Shown: positions 1 through 10,518 of the stretch, piece by piece
Numbering within the stretch: the first letter of the stretch is position 1
Layout of the letters: each line of letters opens with the position of its first letter
Source of the DNA: Irpex lacteus
Lineage: Eukaryota > Basidiomycota > Agaricomycetes > Polyporales > Irpicaceae
DNA: 64,000 nucleotides
NCBI GenBank assembly: GCA_001986395.2
Contig: MQVO02000030.1
Coordinates: forward strand, 186,001 to 250,000
Direction of reading: 5' to 3'
Notes under the pieces: generated by a model
What the model saw: the letters and a program-made list of their open reading frames with translations, nothing else
Databases searched by the model: none
Told to the model about the DNA's origin: nothing
Position numbers and translations under genes: made by a program

Positions 1-16
1 AGAAAAGAGGAAATGG

Positions 17-90
17 GAGAGAGGAAGAGGAAGAGGAAGAGGAAGAGGAAGAGGAAGAGGAAGAGAGGGTGGGAGAGAGGGAGAGGAAGA
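17..90. repeat. Purine microsatellite (GAAGAG)n
   Basis: About seven GAAGAG units run from position 24 to 64, followed by looser GAGAGGG units. The tract lies inside the intron of the minus-strand pRiA4b-like gene and reads as a pyrimidine tract on that strand. Confidence 0.85.
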
Positions 91-97
91 GACGTAC

Positions 98-898
98 GTA
101 GATGATACCGCGGTCGATCTCTGGTCCGTGCGGCCAGACATGGCCAATCGTAAAGTCGTCCTCGGCCTCCCACGTCCACTCGCACTCCTCCCTTTCTCCT
201 TTCGAGTCGGCGTCTTCGTCTTCTAGCATTGCAGGCAACGATGCGTCCTCGGTGGTGGTGGTGACGGCGGAGGGGTCAGTGTTGAAGGGAGAAGGATCAC
301 AGAGATCGCGAAAGAGCTTGCGATCGCGCACGGAGGAGAGCTTGGCGTAGGTGGTGCCGTCGGGCTTCATCATGCCGGGGTGTTTGCTCTCTGGGTAGAG
401 CGAGACGTCTTTGATGACTTGGAAGTAGTGTCCGGCCCACGTGGAGGTAGATGTAGACGGAGATGTAGATGTAGCACGCGCTTTGCCTTTGGACGAGGGG
501 GCTTCGACGTCGGACGCAAAGAGAAAGAGGATGAGCTTGTGCAGATGGCGAAAGGTATAATTATTAGGGATCTGCACGACGCGGTGTACGCCTCCCCTCG
601 TCCTCCTAGGCCTAGCGGTATCACCATCGATGACAACCTGCATACGGATAGGCGTGTGTTTGCTGAAGGAGGAGATTTTGGGCAGGTCGAGGGCGTAGAG
701 CGAGCGTTTGAGGCCAAAGGGGTTGGTGGGCGAGTCTGTGGGGGCAGAGTAGGGCGTGCGGAGGGCGTAGGGGCTGGGAGTAGAGAAGAGGGTGGAGGTG
801 CTCGGGCGGACCGGTGAGGAGACGGCGAGGCGGGGCCGGCGGGTGGGGGGAGAGGACGATTCGGGGGTGTCGTAGCTGTCGCGGAGGCGTTTAGACAT
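98..898 (-). CDS. pRiA4b ORF-3-like domain protein, first exon (gene runs off the left edge)
   Basis: Exon 1 starts at the ATG at 898 and runs 267 codons to a GTACGT donor at 97, whose intron runs off the window. The first ~80 residues are Ser/Pro/Arg rich and look disordered. Then follow MQVVIDGD, IPNNYTFRHLHKLILFLF and GHYFQVIKDVSLY. This resembles the plasmid pRiA4b Orf3-like fold, whose known pattern is a strand, then a proline-strand with 'LH.LI..', then an aromatic strand. A later acidic stretch ends in DDFTIGHVW, also typical of that fold. The role of this domain in fungi is not established, and it is often fused to other domains that may lie beyond the edge. The intron side is a purine-rich microsatellite on the plus strand, so on the coding strand it is a long pyrimidine tract. 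The family call is from pattern recognition only. Confidence 0.6.
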
Positions 899-2282
899 CC
901 TAGTAGAGTGTAATGAGTAGAGTATAGGGAATTGAGTTCGTTGGAATCGAGAGCAAGGAGACAGCGCCTAACCCTAACAGTGACGCGTCCAATCAACGAA
1001 ACGATCACGTGGTCGCGTTCTGCCCTTGCAGCAATCAGACGACGCTGCCTTCGAGTCCATCGCCAGTACGCCCAACAGCTCCTCCCCCCTGAGAATAAGT
1101 TCGCACTAGACGTCAAGCTCGCAGCGAGAGAAGGTGGAGATAGCGGCGGCCCGGTATCGACGTCGACGAGGACATGACGATGCAGAGGGGGTAATGGGGA
1201 GGGGTGACATGGAGCGAATCACGGTGCGTTCTTTGTCAGCCAGTGAACGACGCACCCCTTGTCTCTTCGATGCTGTCCCCGTCACACACGTTATGGCTCT
1301 CGCCACTCGCCACTCGCCACTCGCCTCTCACAACACACCCAGGCTACCCGGGCCGCGCTCCAATGAAACACTGGCCCTCTCGCCACAGCTGCACTGAACC
1401 CACCACCACGACCACCTCCCACACCATGACCATCGATGTCAATAGCCCCCTGTGACTGAACGCGAGACGAGACGAATCAGCTGGCTTAAGGTTGAACGTG
1501 AGTCCTCGCGCGTCGTTATCTCTGACCAGACGTACAGTGAGGCTCCCCCGAGTCTGTGCATGAAGACCTCTCGGACGATGAAGATGCCCCGGAGGCCAGC
1601 TCGCACGCCTACGACCACGGTGCCGCAGAGGACGAGGAGGAGAGTTAGAGGACGACAATAAGGTGAGCGCACCCAGCACCCTCTCCCCGTCTCGCCTCCT
1701 CGCCTCCCATCGGCTTCACATCCCCCATCGACCTCACCAACAAGCACAAGTGCTCTCTCAGCTGGCTGGTATCGACTTACACGGCTCAACGGACAGAGAG
1801 ACGAGACTACACGAAGCACAGACGTTCATCGCGTCCGCCGTCCTCTCTCAATCTCTCACTCCCTCGCCTTCGCCACCCTCGCCACCCGGAGCGTAGTCGC
1901 ACAAGAACCATGAACTTCGAAGCACTACTATGACAGTTCGCTACGATACGATCTACACCCTCTCCTCCCTCCTCCCTGTCCGACCACGACGACGACGAGA
2001 TCGCTCGCTCGTTCACCACTCTCCTCCTCTACCGGCAAGCCCACAAAGACTCGCACTGCCCACGAGAACTATCCTTCCACCCCTTCCCCTCCTTCCCCTC
2101 CGTCCTGCGGTACATTTGGAGGGTGAGAGGGTTGTTGAGGCTAGGAGGCCGTACCGTTTCTGGTTTCTTGTCGGCGGTGGTTGTAGTGTGGAGGTGGAGG
2201 TGGTGGAGGTGGTGGTAGTGGTGGTAGTGGTGGAGGTGTGGGAGTTTGGGAGTGGGAAGGCGGGAGTTGGGAGTTTGGGTTC

Positions 2283-2460
2283 GAGCGGTTTGGGACGACG
2301 ACGGCGGGTACAGGGAGCGAGTGAGGTAGTGGAGCAGGGGGAGTGGAAGTAGTGGTGGTGGAGTGGAGTGGGAAGGGGAAGGGAAGGCGTGTGAGCTGGG
2401 GGGTGCTGGGGTTTGAGCGGTTTGGGATGACGACGACGGCGGGTACAGGGAGCGAGTGAG
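2283..2460. repeat. Imperfect duplication about 132 bp apart
   Basis: A 43-bp segment at 2283-2325 containing GGCGGGTACAGGGAGCGAG recurs with a 3-bp insertion at 2415-2460. The spacing suggests a local tandem duplication. Confidence 0.8.
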
Positions 2461-2569
2461 CTAGAGAAGGACGGTGCGTGTTTAGTATTAACATTAGTCT
2501 TGTCCTTCGAGGACTGACGCTTGACTTTACTACCTCCCACCTCTCTCAACAGCCCCTCGCATCCTCTCA

Positions 2570-3020
2570 ACAGCCTCACCCTCACCCTCACCCTCACCTT
2601 CAAACGAACAACCTTCAAACGAACAACTCAAGCCCGCTCGAAGGGAACGAAGCCGCACGCACCACCAAACGCACCACCAAACGCACACCGTCGTTCCTTC
2701 CCCCTCTCGCTTCACTCTCGACTCTCCACTCTCGACTCTCGACTCTCGCTTCACCCTTCACCCCTCTCGCTTCTACGTCCACCCTTCACTCTCCCTTCAC
2801 TCTCGATTCTCGCTTTACTCTCCCTTCACTCTCCACCCACCTCCCTTCCACTCTCGCTTCAAAGCTTCACCCTTCATCCTTTTCCTTTACTCTCCACTCT
2901 CGACTCTCGATTCTCGACTCTCGTATCCTGGTATCTGGTATCTTGGTATCTTGGTATATGGTATATGGTATCGGACGTCGAGGAGCGGGTATCGAGGAGC
3001 GGACGTCGAGGAGCGGGTGC
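2570..3020. repeat. Cluster of minisatellites: CCTCAC, CTCGACTCT, TGGTATCT, GTCGAGGAGCGG
   Basis: Successive short tandem arrays are visible: (CCTCAC)n near 2575-2600, CTCGACTCT/TCACCCT units at 2710-2910, TGGTATCT/TGGTATAT units at 2930-2970, and GACGTCGAGGAGCGG units at 2975-3020. Open frames across them are composition artefacts. Confidence 0.8.
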
Positions 3021-3355
3021 TTTGTTAGCTTGTTAGCAGGTGCGTGGCCTTCTTCGTGCGGTGTGGATGGATGGGGATGCGCAGGCGTCGAGTGCGTCGC
3101 TGTGGTCGTCGTCGTCGTCGGTTCGTTTCGTTGCGCATGCACGGGGTGTTTGCGTGGACGTGCATGGAGGCGAGTGTTGGTCTCAGGTGTGGATAGAGGT
3201 GAGTTAGTCTCGCGAGCAGGGTTCAGAGGGTGAGGTGTTCCACTTTCTCTCTTCGATCTGAGTGAGTATATCGTACGTACTTGTAATAGCTAGCAGTAGT
3301 CCTTATTGGATTGTCAAGAACCGTAGAACGTGAACTGCAATTACAATTACAAAAG

Positions 3356-3425
3356 ATGGTGTACAGTACGCAAGTTATAAAACATGGTGCACAGTATGCA
3401 AGTTATAGAACATGGTACACAATAC
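3356..3425. repeat. 28-bp tandem repeat, 2.5 copies
   Basis: Units start at 3356, 3384 and 3412. Each begins ATGGTGYACAGTAYGCAAG, with few substitutions between copies; the third is partial. Confidence 0.85.
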
Positions 3426-3537
3426 ACTGGCATTCGAGTCGTCTATGTACGGGCAAGTAGACCGTATTGATATCCCTATGCCCCCCGCCCCCCTCTCCCC
3501 CGCGCCGTCCAGCTACCATCGTCTGATGCGAGCGAGT

Positions 3538-6421
3538 TCAGACTCGAAGACCCATCCTTCGTGATCTGCCTGAATCGAGAGGTGCATCACGGACCGGATC
3601 TCGTTCAGAGGTGAGTTGCTCGACCTTCAGTGGGCTACTTCCGCCTCTTTCGCGGGCCCTCTGAGTCTGCACGCCTTCTTCAATCCGGGATTTCTTCGAC
3701 TCCGGAATCTCGTCATGATCGTCTACCTCGCGGCCGTCGTGGTCGCCGGGACTCCGTTTTCTGCATAAAGACATCGGGAGCGGACTTGCGGCCGTGATGC
3801 GCGAGGAAGGTGGTGTACGTGTAGACTCGGACGCGGAGAGAGCCTGAGGGGCTTCTTCATTGTCCATTCGGACCACTGACATTCCCGTCTCTGTCTTTCC
3901 CTGTTCTTTCCCCTTGGGATGTGCAGCAAGCCCCGTCGGTTGTTCCCCAGGCGTGTTGCTAAAGTCTGAGGTTCCTGCTTCAAGTTCGCTCCAGGCCGGA
4001 GAGTCGGGCTCCTGAGAGGCATACTCTGGCTGAGCGTCCTGTGGCAGACATGCATACGGGTCCTTCTCATGAGCGTCGTGTTCGTCCCAACCATCGGTAC
4101 GCAATGCAGACGAGAATTTCACAAGCCAGCACATGGGTTCGCTAAGCTTGCTGCGCAGCGCAGCGAGTTGTGCGCGTAGGTGGACAAGTTGCTCCTCTAC
4201 AGCCGTGGCTTTTTCGACGGGATCTTCTTCCGGCTCAGGCGACTGGGAGATGAGTAACGAAAGAAGCTCAGAGTCATTGAGGTATTTCTCGGACAGGTCT
4301 TTTCGTCGTAGTCGTGATGGTCGAGGTAGCCTTGATTTCTCGTTTTCCGTGACCCCAATCATGTCCTGCCTGCTGTAGAGGTCCGACCACTGTAAGCACA
4401 TCCCTCGGACAAGACGATTCATAGCTGAGCTGTTGAATTCCAAGCCGCCCTCAAGCAGGGGAAGGAGCATGAATTTCTTTTCTAGGCCTCCAGTGACTAT
4501 GGATGGATGATTTCTACTTCGGGTCTCTGCATCAAACACGGTGGTTATGTTGAAGGTTCCAGCTGTCTTGGTATGACGATAACCGTGCACGGCGCCATAA
4601 AGAAATGCCCAGAAGACTGATTCATAGTCGTCTAGGACGTCCTGTGCCTTGCGAGGATCTCGCAGCATCGCAATAGACATGAACTGCCAAGTTCCCTGAT
4701 TTTTTGGGCGTCAGGCACAGCTAGTAAAGGGATCACGGAAGAGAAAGGCTCACGGCGCGAAAGGTATGATGCGGAGCATCGACCGGAGGAGTTGCTGCGC
4801 CAGAATGGTCCCAGTCGCAGAGCACTCCCACGAGCTGGTCGTCTCGGATGACGATCATAACGTTGCCTACGCTGAAATCGCGATGCACCACCCCGCATTT
4901 CAGATAGGCCAAAGACATAGCTGTTGTCCATACGTGAGTACCAGAATAATTCAATAGATGTTGTAGTCGCCGCATGGAAAACATACCCATGACGGCGTTG
5001 AGAAAGGCCTCGGTATACACCTTCGAGTTAGGCGCCACTTGCACTGGCAGAGCGAACTCTTCTAGCAGACGGTGATGCTGAAACTCTCGCAAAGTGACAC
5101 GTCCTGCCATTTTGCAGGGATCCTGGGTCTGCGTCCACTCATTGCTTCGTGTCCTGTGTGCCTCGCCAGTAATATTCACGTCTCCACCGCAAATGACACG
5201 TGGGACATACTTATACAAGTTGCCAGCAGCTGCAAGCTCATGGAGAACCTGCCGCTCTACACAAAGGCGGTCATGTACGACACGCCAGGTATCCTTGAGG
5301 AACCCCACCTCCTCCGTTTCTATGCAATATGCAACATATCCTCGGGTCCCTCGGCCGATTACATTGTGAGCGTGGACAAAGGGGCGTTGGATGAGAACGT
5401 GGAACAATTCTTGTGAGACAGAATCTCTGACGGCAAGCCTATAAACAGGCCACGCTTCGTCCAACGTGGTTTCACTAGTCGGTATCAGGGAATCGAAGTA
5501 CGGGTGCCATGAGTGAGAGTGCTTGAGCCCGTCGAGGAAGCATTTGACTTTCGACTGGAAGGTCGTGCACTCATCGGAGTTGGCAGTACGAGCGGTCGAG
5601 TCGAGCCCTCGGGCTTCAGGGGTCATGTGGTTGTAGTGCCATATGAATCGGACGAGAAGAGAAGGGTCGTCGAGGTAGTTGAACTTCTCCGAGACGATGG
5701 CGCCGGAGTGATCCCACAAGAGGAAACGGGCTAGGTTGCCGCAGATGAGGAGCTGGAAGAGATGAGTACGATGTTGACGAGTGAATGTGCCGATCGCATG
5801 GCGTGCGAGTTGGTCTTGGATCCTGACGTGTGTCTCAGAGGTCTTCGCGAACGGAACGACCAGGTTCTTTCGCTCGGGATCGGCAGATTTGTTGACAGTC
5901 TCGTAGACCTCGGAAATCTCCTCGCGGGTATTGAATGGGTCGGCAGAAGACTCTGTCTTGAACTCGATGACGAGACCGTCGCTGTAGCACCTTTTGCTGT
6001 CCACGCAAGGGCCCTCAGCAGCTGCACCTTCTGAGCAGAGATTCTGCTCGCTGCTTTGCGCTGAGAAAACCTTCACCCCCTCAAAGACAGCATCCGGACG
6101 ATCCAGCTTGAGTTTGTCCTTCAAACCATTCTTGCCCCCCGCCGGCCTGACGAGGTTATGAGCGGGAGAGATCCCGTACTTCTCGATGGTCTCTTTCTAC
6201 AGAGACGGGTGATTAGTATTGAGAGATACTCGGATTCCAGCATGAATGGTGAAGCGTGGTGTTCTTACAAAGGCATCATACGACGCGGTCTCGCAAAATC
6301 TTCTCGCTTGTGGGAAAGAGACTCCTTGTGGCATTGCATTGGCTTCAGTTGCATTGATTGACATAAACTCTGCTATGAAGCCCTCGGGAGATTTGGGCCC
6401 ATAAAAGAAGCAGCCGTTCAT
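3538..6421 (-). CDS. FunK1-type fungal protein kinase
   Basis: Three exons: 6421-6269, 6196-4754, 4695-3538, about 917 aa. Both introns (72 and 58 nt) have GTAAGA/TAG and GTGAGC/CAG borders and keep frame. The N-terminus MNGCFFYGPKSPEGF matches the usual start of FunK1 kinases, a family expanded in Agaricomycetes. The kinase core follows: VVHRDFSVGNVM is the catalytic loop and LCDWDHSG the metal-binding (DFG-like) motif. GTWQFMSIAML, created exactly by the second splice, is the activation-segment end typical of the family, followed by the DDYESVFWAFLY helix. The C-terminal ~200 residues are disordered and charged, with KKSR-type basic patches. Substrates are unknown; the family is presumed serine/threonine kinase-like. 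The start was placed at the first ATG in frame. An upstream exon cannot be excluded. Confidence 0.93.
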
Positions 6422-6976
6422 TCGTGCGACTGGTACCGTGCAATATCTACTTGCAGTCTTGCACACGTCACGGTTACGCTGCTCTTAGTGGCTATGGACT
6501 TAAGTCAGTCATGCATGGCGGCCATGGACGGGCAGTAGTACGACTCACTTTACACAAGGATGTGGGTGTTAGCACGCCCGAAGCTTTTCGACAACCGTGA
6601 TAGTCACCGTTCGCGTTCAACTTTCAACTCATCACCCAATGAGGAATGACCAGATTTGGGATTGCCATCCCAAAAGGGCAGTCTGACTTCGTAAACGCCA
6701 GGCAATATGGTTGCATGAGTCATATGGAAGAAGAGTTTTTCCTCTCTCAATTTATGTAACGTGGAAATAGCATGTGCTACTCCAATAAGATGGAGTAAGC
6801 AGACTTGGAATCCCTGAAAGGCTGAAGCCTGAAAGCCAATCCGCGTCTCGTGGCCACGAGCGTTTATGCGGGAACTTAACTTAGTTCCCACGACTTACAC
6901 GCGACCAATTGGAAGCGCGTCTGATCATGGTGGCAATGCACGCGTCCTTGTCCTTACTTACTGACCATCATTCACG
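6422..6976. promoter_or_regulatory. Shared divergent promoter region, FunK1 / CSN5
   Basis: These 555 bp separate the start codons of two divergent genes, so both promoters should lie here. I see no clear TATA box and no convincing third gene. Confidence 0.5.
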
Positions 6977-8485
6977 ATGGCGGCGTCGTCGAGCACGGCG
7001 TTGAAGTCATTCTCCTTAGCGAACGACATCCTTGAAGTCTCACCGCAAGATGAGATATATCGGTTCGACCCTGTTGCGAATAGGGAGATCAATGCTGCTC
7101 AGCCATGGGTGAAAGAGTGCGTAAGCCGTGCACTCTTGCAATCTCGCGACGAGAGTACTGATTACTTGTAGCCCGCATTACTTCAAGACATGCAAGATCA
7201 GTGCTGTTGCCTTGATCAAGATGGTAAGCAACGCTGTGGTTCATCGAGAAAAGGTGGACGGGGGATGCTGAGGGAGTGGCGTCGGATTCGCAGGTCATTC
7301 ACGCACGATCGGGTGTGCCGCACGAGATCATGGGTCTCATGCAAGGCAAGGTCGTCGGGAACTCGCTTGTTATCGTCGATTCGTTTGCGTTACCTGTTCA
7401 AGGAACCGAAACACGAGTGAACGCGGCGGAGGCAGCGAACGAGTATATGGTGCAGTATATAGACGGAAGTACTCAGGTGGGTTCTATCCATTCTCCTTTT
7501 TAGTCGGGCGAGGCTCAACGCGAGGGCTGGTTGTAAGGTATCGCGACTGGAGCACGCTGTTGGATGGTATCACTCGCATCCTGGATATGGGTGCTGGCTG
7601 TCTGGTATCGATGTGAACACGCAGTTATCGAACCAGAAGTATCAGGATCCATTCGTGGCCGTTGTCGTAAGTAACCATCGCGTTCCATCGTTTACGTTGC
7701 GCTGACCTTGACTTGTGCTTCTCCCCATTAGATCGATCCTAACCGCACTATCTCTGCAGGCAAAGTCGACATCGGCGCGTTCCGCACGTACCCAGAGACA
7801 TACACACCACCAGACGCCGTGGCCTCCGAGTACCAGTCCATTCCTCTCAACAAGATCGAGGACTTTGGTGTCCACGCCAACCAGTACTACCCTCTCGAAG
7901 TTCAGATCTTCAAGTCGAGCTTAGACTCTGAGTTGCTCGGGTTGCTGTGGAACAAGTATTGGGTCAATACGCTCAGTCAGAGCCCTCTTATCTCGGTGAG
8001 CTCTGACGATCAATCAAGCAACGGAAGTATATGCTGAGATATAGTAGAATCGAGCGTATGCGGTATCGCAACTCGCCGATATGCACCAGAAGCTATCGAA
8101 AGCGCAGCAAACGGTTCCTAACACGCGAGCACCTGGGCCTCTCGCGAAAGACGACAAACAATCGTCGCTAGCCAAGGTTAGTACATGTCGTTATATGCGT
8201 GACCTTTATTTTGACTCCCGGTATATAGAAGGAGGAGAAAAAGAAAGAAGACGCAAACCAGCTGGCGAAGACGGTGAAAGACAGGTACGTGTACGCTCTG
8301 TGCGAATCTCAGACACATGCTTACTATGTTCGCCCTGCAGTAACAAGATCGCTATCGAAGCTCAGCACGGTCTCATCGCGCAAGTTCTCAAGGATGTGAT
8401 CTTCTCTATTCGGCCTGGTACATCCACAGATCCTGCGCTCGCTCAGGCAAGTGAGGCCGTCGATACTGCCATGTCGATTGGCTAG
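6977..8485 (+). CDS. CSN5: COP9 signalosome subunit 5 (JAMM deneddylase)
   Basis: Eight exons: 6977-7116, 7172-7223, 7294-7476, 7538-7666, 7732-7995, 8048-8176, 8229-8284, 8341-8485; 365 aa, all frames closing. CSN5 is the zinc isopeptidase of the COP9 signalosome that removes NEDD8 from cullins and so regulates cullin-RING ubiquitin ligases. The MPN+/JAMM motif is intact in exon 4: [14 protein letters not shown] gives the HxH-x7-SxxD zinc site. Its partner glutamate lies upstream in [28 protein letters not shown] near the N-terminus is the conserved lead-in and is produced by the first splice (GA|C). The C-terminal part has a Lys/Glu-rich linker (exon 7) and the helical tail. The exon 4 acceptor is the less common AAG at 7535-7537. 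No damage is seen. Confidence 0.97.
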
Positions 8486-8898
8486 ACGCTCCCTGACCCG
8501 TCGGTATTTGTTCGTCGCACGCATGTCTTCTTGTTAATCACGCTTTTGTACCATCCCAAATGTATTGTATTGATAGCTACCTGCCGTATTGTCTGAGCTT
8601 TTGCGAAAATGATCTTCACAAGCAGTCTGAGGCCACGAGGAATGCTTTCGACAGTCTACATATAAGGCGCTTGCCGCAGCGAGACAGACTAACGCGTCCG
8701 GCTTGGGTTTTCTCCTCGACGTTGATTGCCCTCGACTGCCACAGCCACCACTATCCCTTAACACAGCTGGAACGAGTAGCCGGACCTCGCAGAACCAGAC
8801 AGATCTGCTCACTTAAGAGCTCGACGCTTGAGAACAGTTCTGATATCTACTTCTAGTGACTCTCATCCCACATTACTAGCACTGACTGGCAAACCAAC
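8486..8898. other. Intergenic region, no gene seen
   Basis: This is the 3' flank of CSN5 and the promoter side of the S1/P1 nuclease gene. No open frame here resembles a gene. Confidence 0.6.
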
Positions 8899-10182
8899 AT
8901 GAAACGAAATATACTTTGGACACTGACCACGATCTTGGCGAGTACACCCGCTGCTTACGCATGGGGAGGTGCTGGACACGAGATAGTCGCGACCATCGCA
9001 CAAGTCTACCTCCACCCCTCTACACTCGCCAACGTCTGCGATATCCTCTACCCCGACTCATCGCTTCAACACTCTTCAGCATCTCCTCCATGCTACATCT
9101 CACGTATTGCATCGTGGGCGGACCAAGTCCGTCGGCAGCCCAGGTACAGACATACCGCGTCGTTGCACTACGTCGGAGCGGTGGACGACCACCCCAGCCA
9201 GGCGTGCGAGTTTCCTGGTGCTGCGGGGTGGAATGGAAAGCGGGATCAGAATGTGCTTGGGGCGATTAGGAATACGACTGGGACGCTTGTTGAGTATGTG
9301 GAGGGATGGCAGGAGAGGGAGACGGCGGAAGAAGCGTTGAAGTTCCTGGTGCATTATGTCGGGGATATGCACATGCCTTTGCATCTCACAGGCAGGGAGA
9401 GAGGTGGGAATGGTGTAAGAGTGACGTTTGACGGGAGAGTTACCAGTATGTGCTCTGTTACGTTCTCTTTGTGTGTAAACGTTGACTTGGGTCTCGCAGA
9501 CTTGCATTCTTTATGGGACTCCCTCCTCATTGCGTCTTCACTGCGCACTCTCCCGTACAACTATACTAAACCGTTCCCCAAGGGCTCTACAAATGTAGAC
9601 GTTGAAACTCACCTGCGAGGAGCCATCTACGACCCTTATGTCCGCCGCGTTCTCTTCGAAGGGTTTGGTGTTGGATCCGTCAATGGTCGCTTCACTGACG
9701 AAGTGAATGATTGGCTCCTCTGCCCCGTCCCTACGACGAAGCCACCCTCTCTCTGGAGCTCCCTCCAAACCGTGCTTGGGCTCAATACTGCCGGCGACGA
9801 AACTCGTTGGGATGACGATGTCCTCTGTCCGTTCGCATGGGGCAAGCAGCTGCACCAGCTAAACTGCGTGTTCCCCGTGTGGCCTGCCGAGCTCGACCTT
9901 CCGCCCTACAACACCAGCCGTGTACACTATCACTCTCAGTCTGACGACCATACGCATGACGAAGAGAACTTTACAGAGTTCTTTGGTCGTCCACCGAGGC
10001 CTCACCCGGACTTGCTGGAGTTGGACACGCCCGAGTATGCTGGACGCCTTAGAGAAGACTGGGTCGTGGAACGGCTTATGGCGATGGCAGGTGTCAGACT
10101 CGCCGGGTTGCTTAATGGATTGTTTATGGATACACAAGAGCTTGAAGACGAGTACTTGGGGCTCCCTTTAATTCCAGTCTAA
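8899..10182 (+). CDS. Secreted S1/P1-type single-strand nuclease
   Basis: Two exons, 8899-9445 and 9500-10182, 409 aa. The 54-nt intron is a multiple of three without a stop, so the unspliced frame is also open. Splicing gives NLHSLWD, the expected conserved motif. A signal peptide (MKRNILWTL...AAYA) precedes the mature start WGGAGHE; in P1 nuclease the N-terminal Trp and the following His are zinc ligands. Further ligands are visible in HYVGDMHMPLH and NLHSLWD. The known activity is zinc-dependent cleavage of single-stranded DNA and RNA with 3'-nucleotidase activity. The protein is longer than classical P1 nuclease (about 270 mature residues): an inserted segment lies around residues 240-340 and the C-terminus is extended. 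Potential N-glycosylation sites (NTT, NYT, NTS) fit secretion. Confidence 0.95.
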   Translation: MKRNILWTLTTILASTPAAYAWGGAGHEIVATIAQVYLHPSTLANVCDILYPDSSLQHSSASPPCYISRIASWADQVRRQPRYRHTASLHYVGAVDDHPSQACEFPGAAGWNGKRDQNVLGAIRNTTGTLVEYVEGWQERETAEEALKFLVHYVGDMHMPLHLTGRERGGNGVRVTFDGRVTSMCSVTFSLCVNVDLGLADLHSLWDSLLIASSLRTLPYNYTKPFPKGSTNVDVETHLRGAIYDPYVRRVLFEGFGVGSVNGRFTDEVNDWLLCPVPTTKPPSLWSSLQTVLGLNTAGDETRWDDDVLCPFAWGKQLHQLNCVFPVWPAELDLPPYNTSRVHYHSQSDDHTHDEENFTEFFGRPPRPHPDLLELDTPEYAGRLREDWVVERLMAMAGVRLAGLLNGLFMDTQELEDEYLGLPLIPV

Positions 10183-10518
10183 TTGCTCTCGACTCCGCTT
10201 GCTTCTCTCGTCTCCATCGCATTGTTGTCACCCGGAATCTTGCTGCTTTCTCATTACTACTTGTACAAGTAACTCAACTCTGTAACATAAATTCTTTCAC
10301 ATGTGCTCCCGTACGTATACCTAAACATCGATGTTCATCTGCCTGCATATTCTCCGGTCGAGTCGATGCTCTTGAGCCCGGGAGCGCTCGCAGTTCTTTT
10401 TCTGCAACTCCTACCGTGGGTCGGGTTTACACGGCTCTAGTACTTACCTCGGAGTGTCGACTTTCACAACCTCACCACCACTTTCAGAGCTCTCTCGCAT
10501 ATCCATGCATCTGTTCGA
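10183..10518. other. Intergenic region, no gene seen
   Basis: 3' flank of the nuclease gene and promoter side of the next gene. No feature is supported. Confidence 0.6.

Larger units (their letters stand above)
899..3537. other. Low-complexity region with remnants of a possible plus-strand gene
   Basis: No intact gene can be built here. Coding-like pieces appear on the plus strand in different frames: an acidic stretch around 1565-1655 (HEDLSDDEDAPEASS), then LAGIDLHGSTDRETRLHEAQ at about 1760-1840, then DDDEIARSFTTLLLYRQAH at about 1990-2050. Each is interrupted by frame changes or stops. The last piece runs straight into a GGTGGT-rich tract at 2185-2260. Most of 2270-3230 is minisatellite. 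These could be remnants of a decayed gene or one broken by base errors. I assign no function. Confidence 0.4.

Noticed and set aside
963..980. CCTAACCCTAAC resembling telomere repeat
   Set aside because: Only two units, surrounded by unique sequence.
370..1116. 248-aa minus-strand open frame
   Set aside because: It overlaps the pRiA4b-like exon in another frame and has low-complexity Ser/Pro/Arg composition.
2013..2618. 201-aa minus-strand open frame with an internal repeat
   Set aside because: The frame is made of minisatellite sequence; the repeat at protein level simply reflects the DNA duplication.
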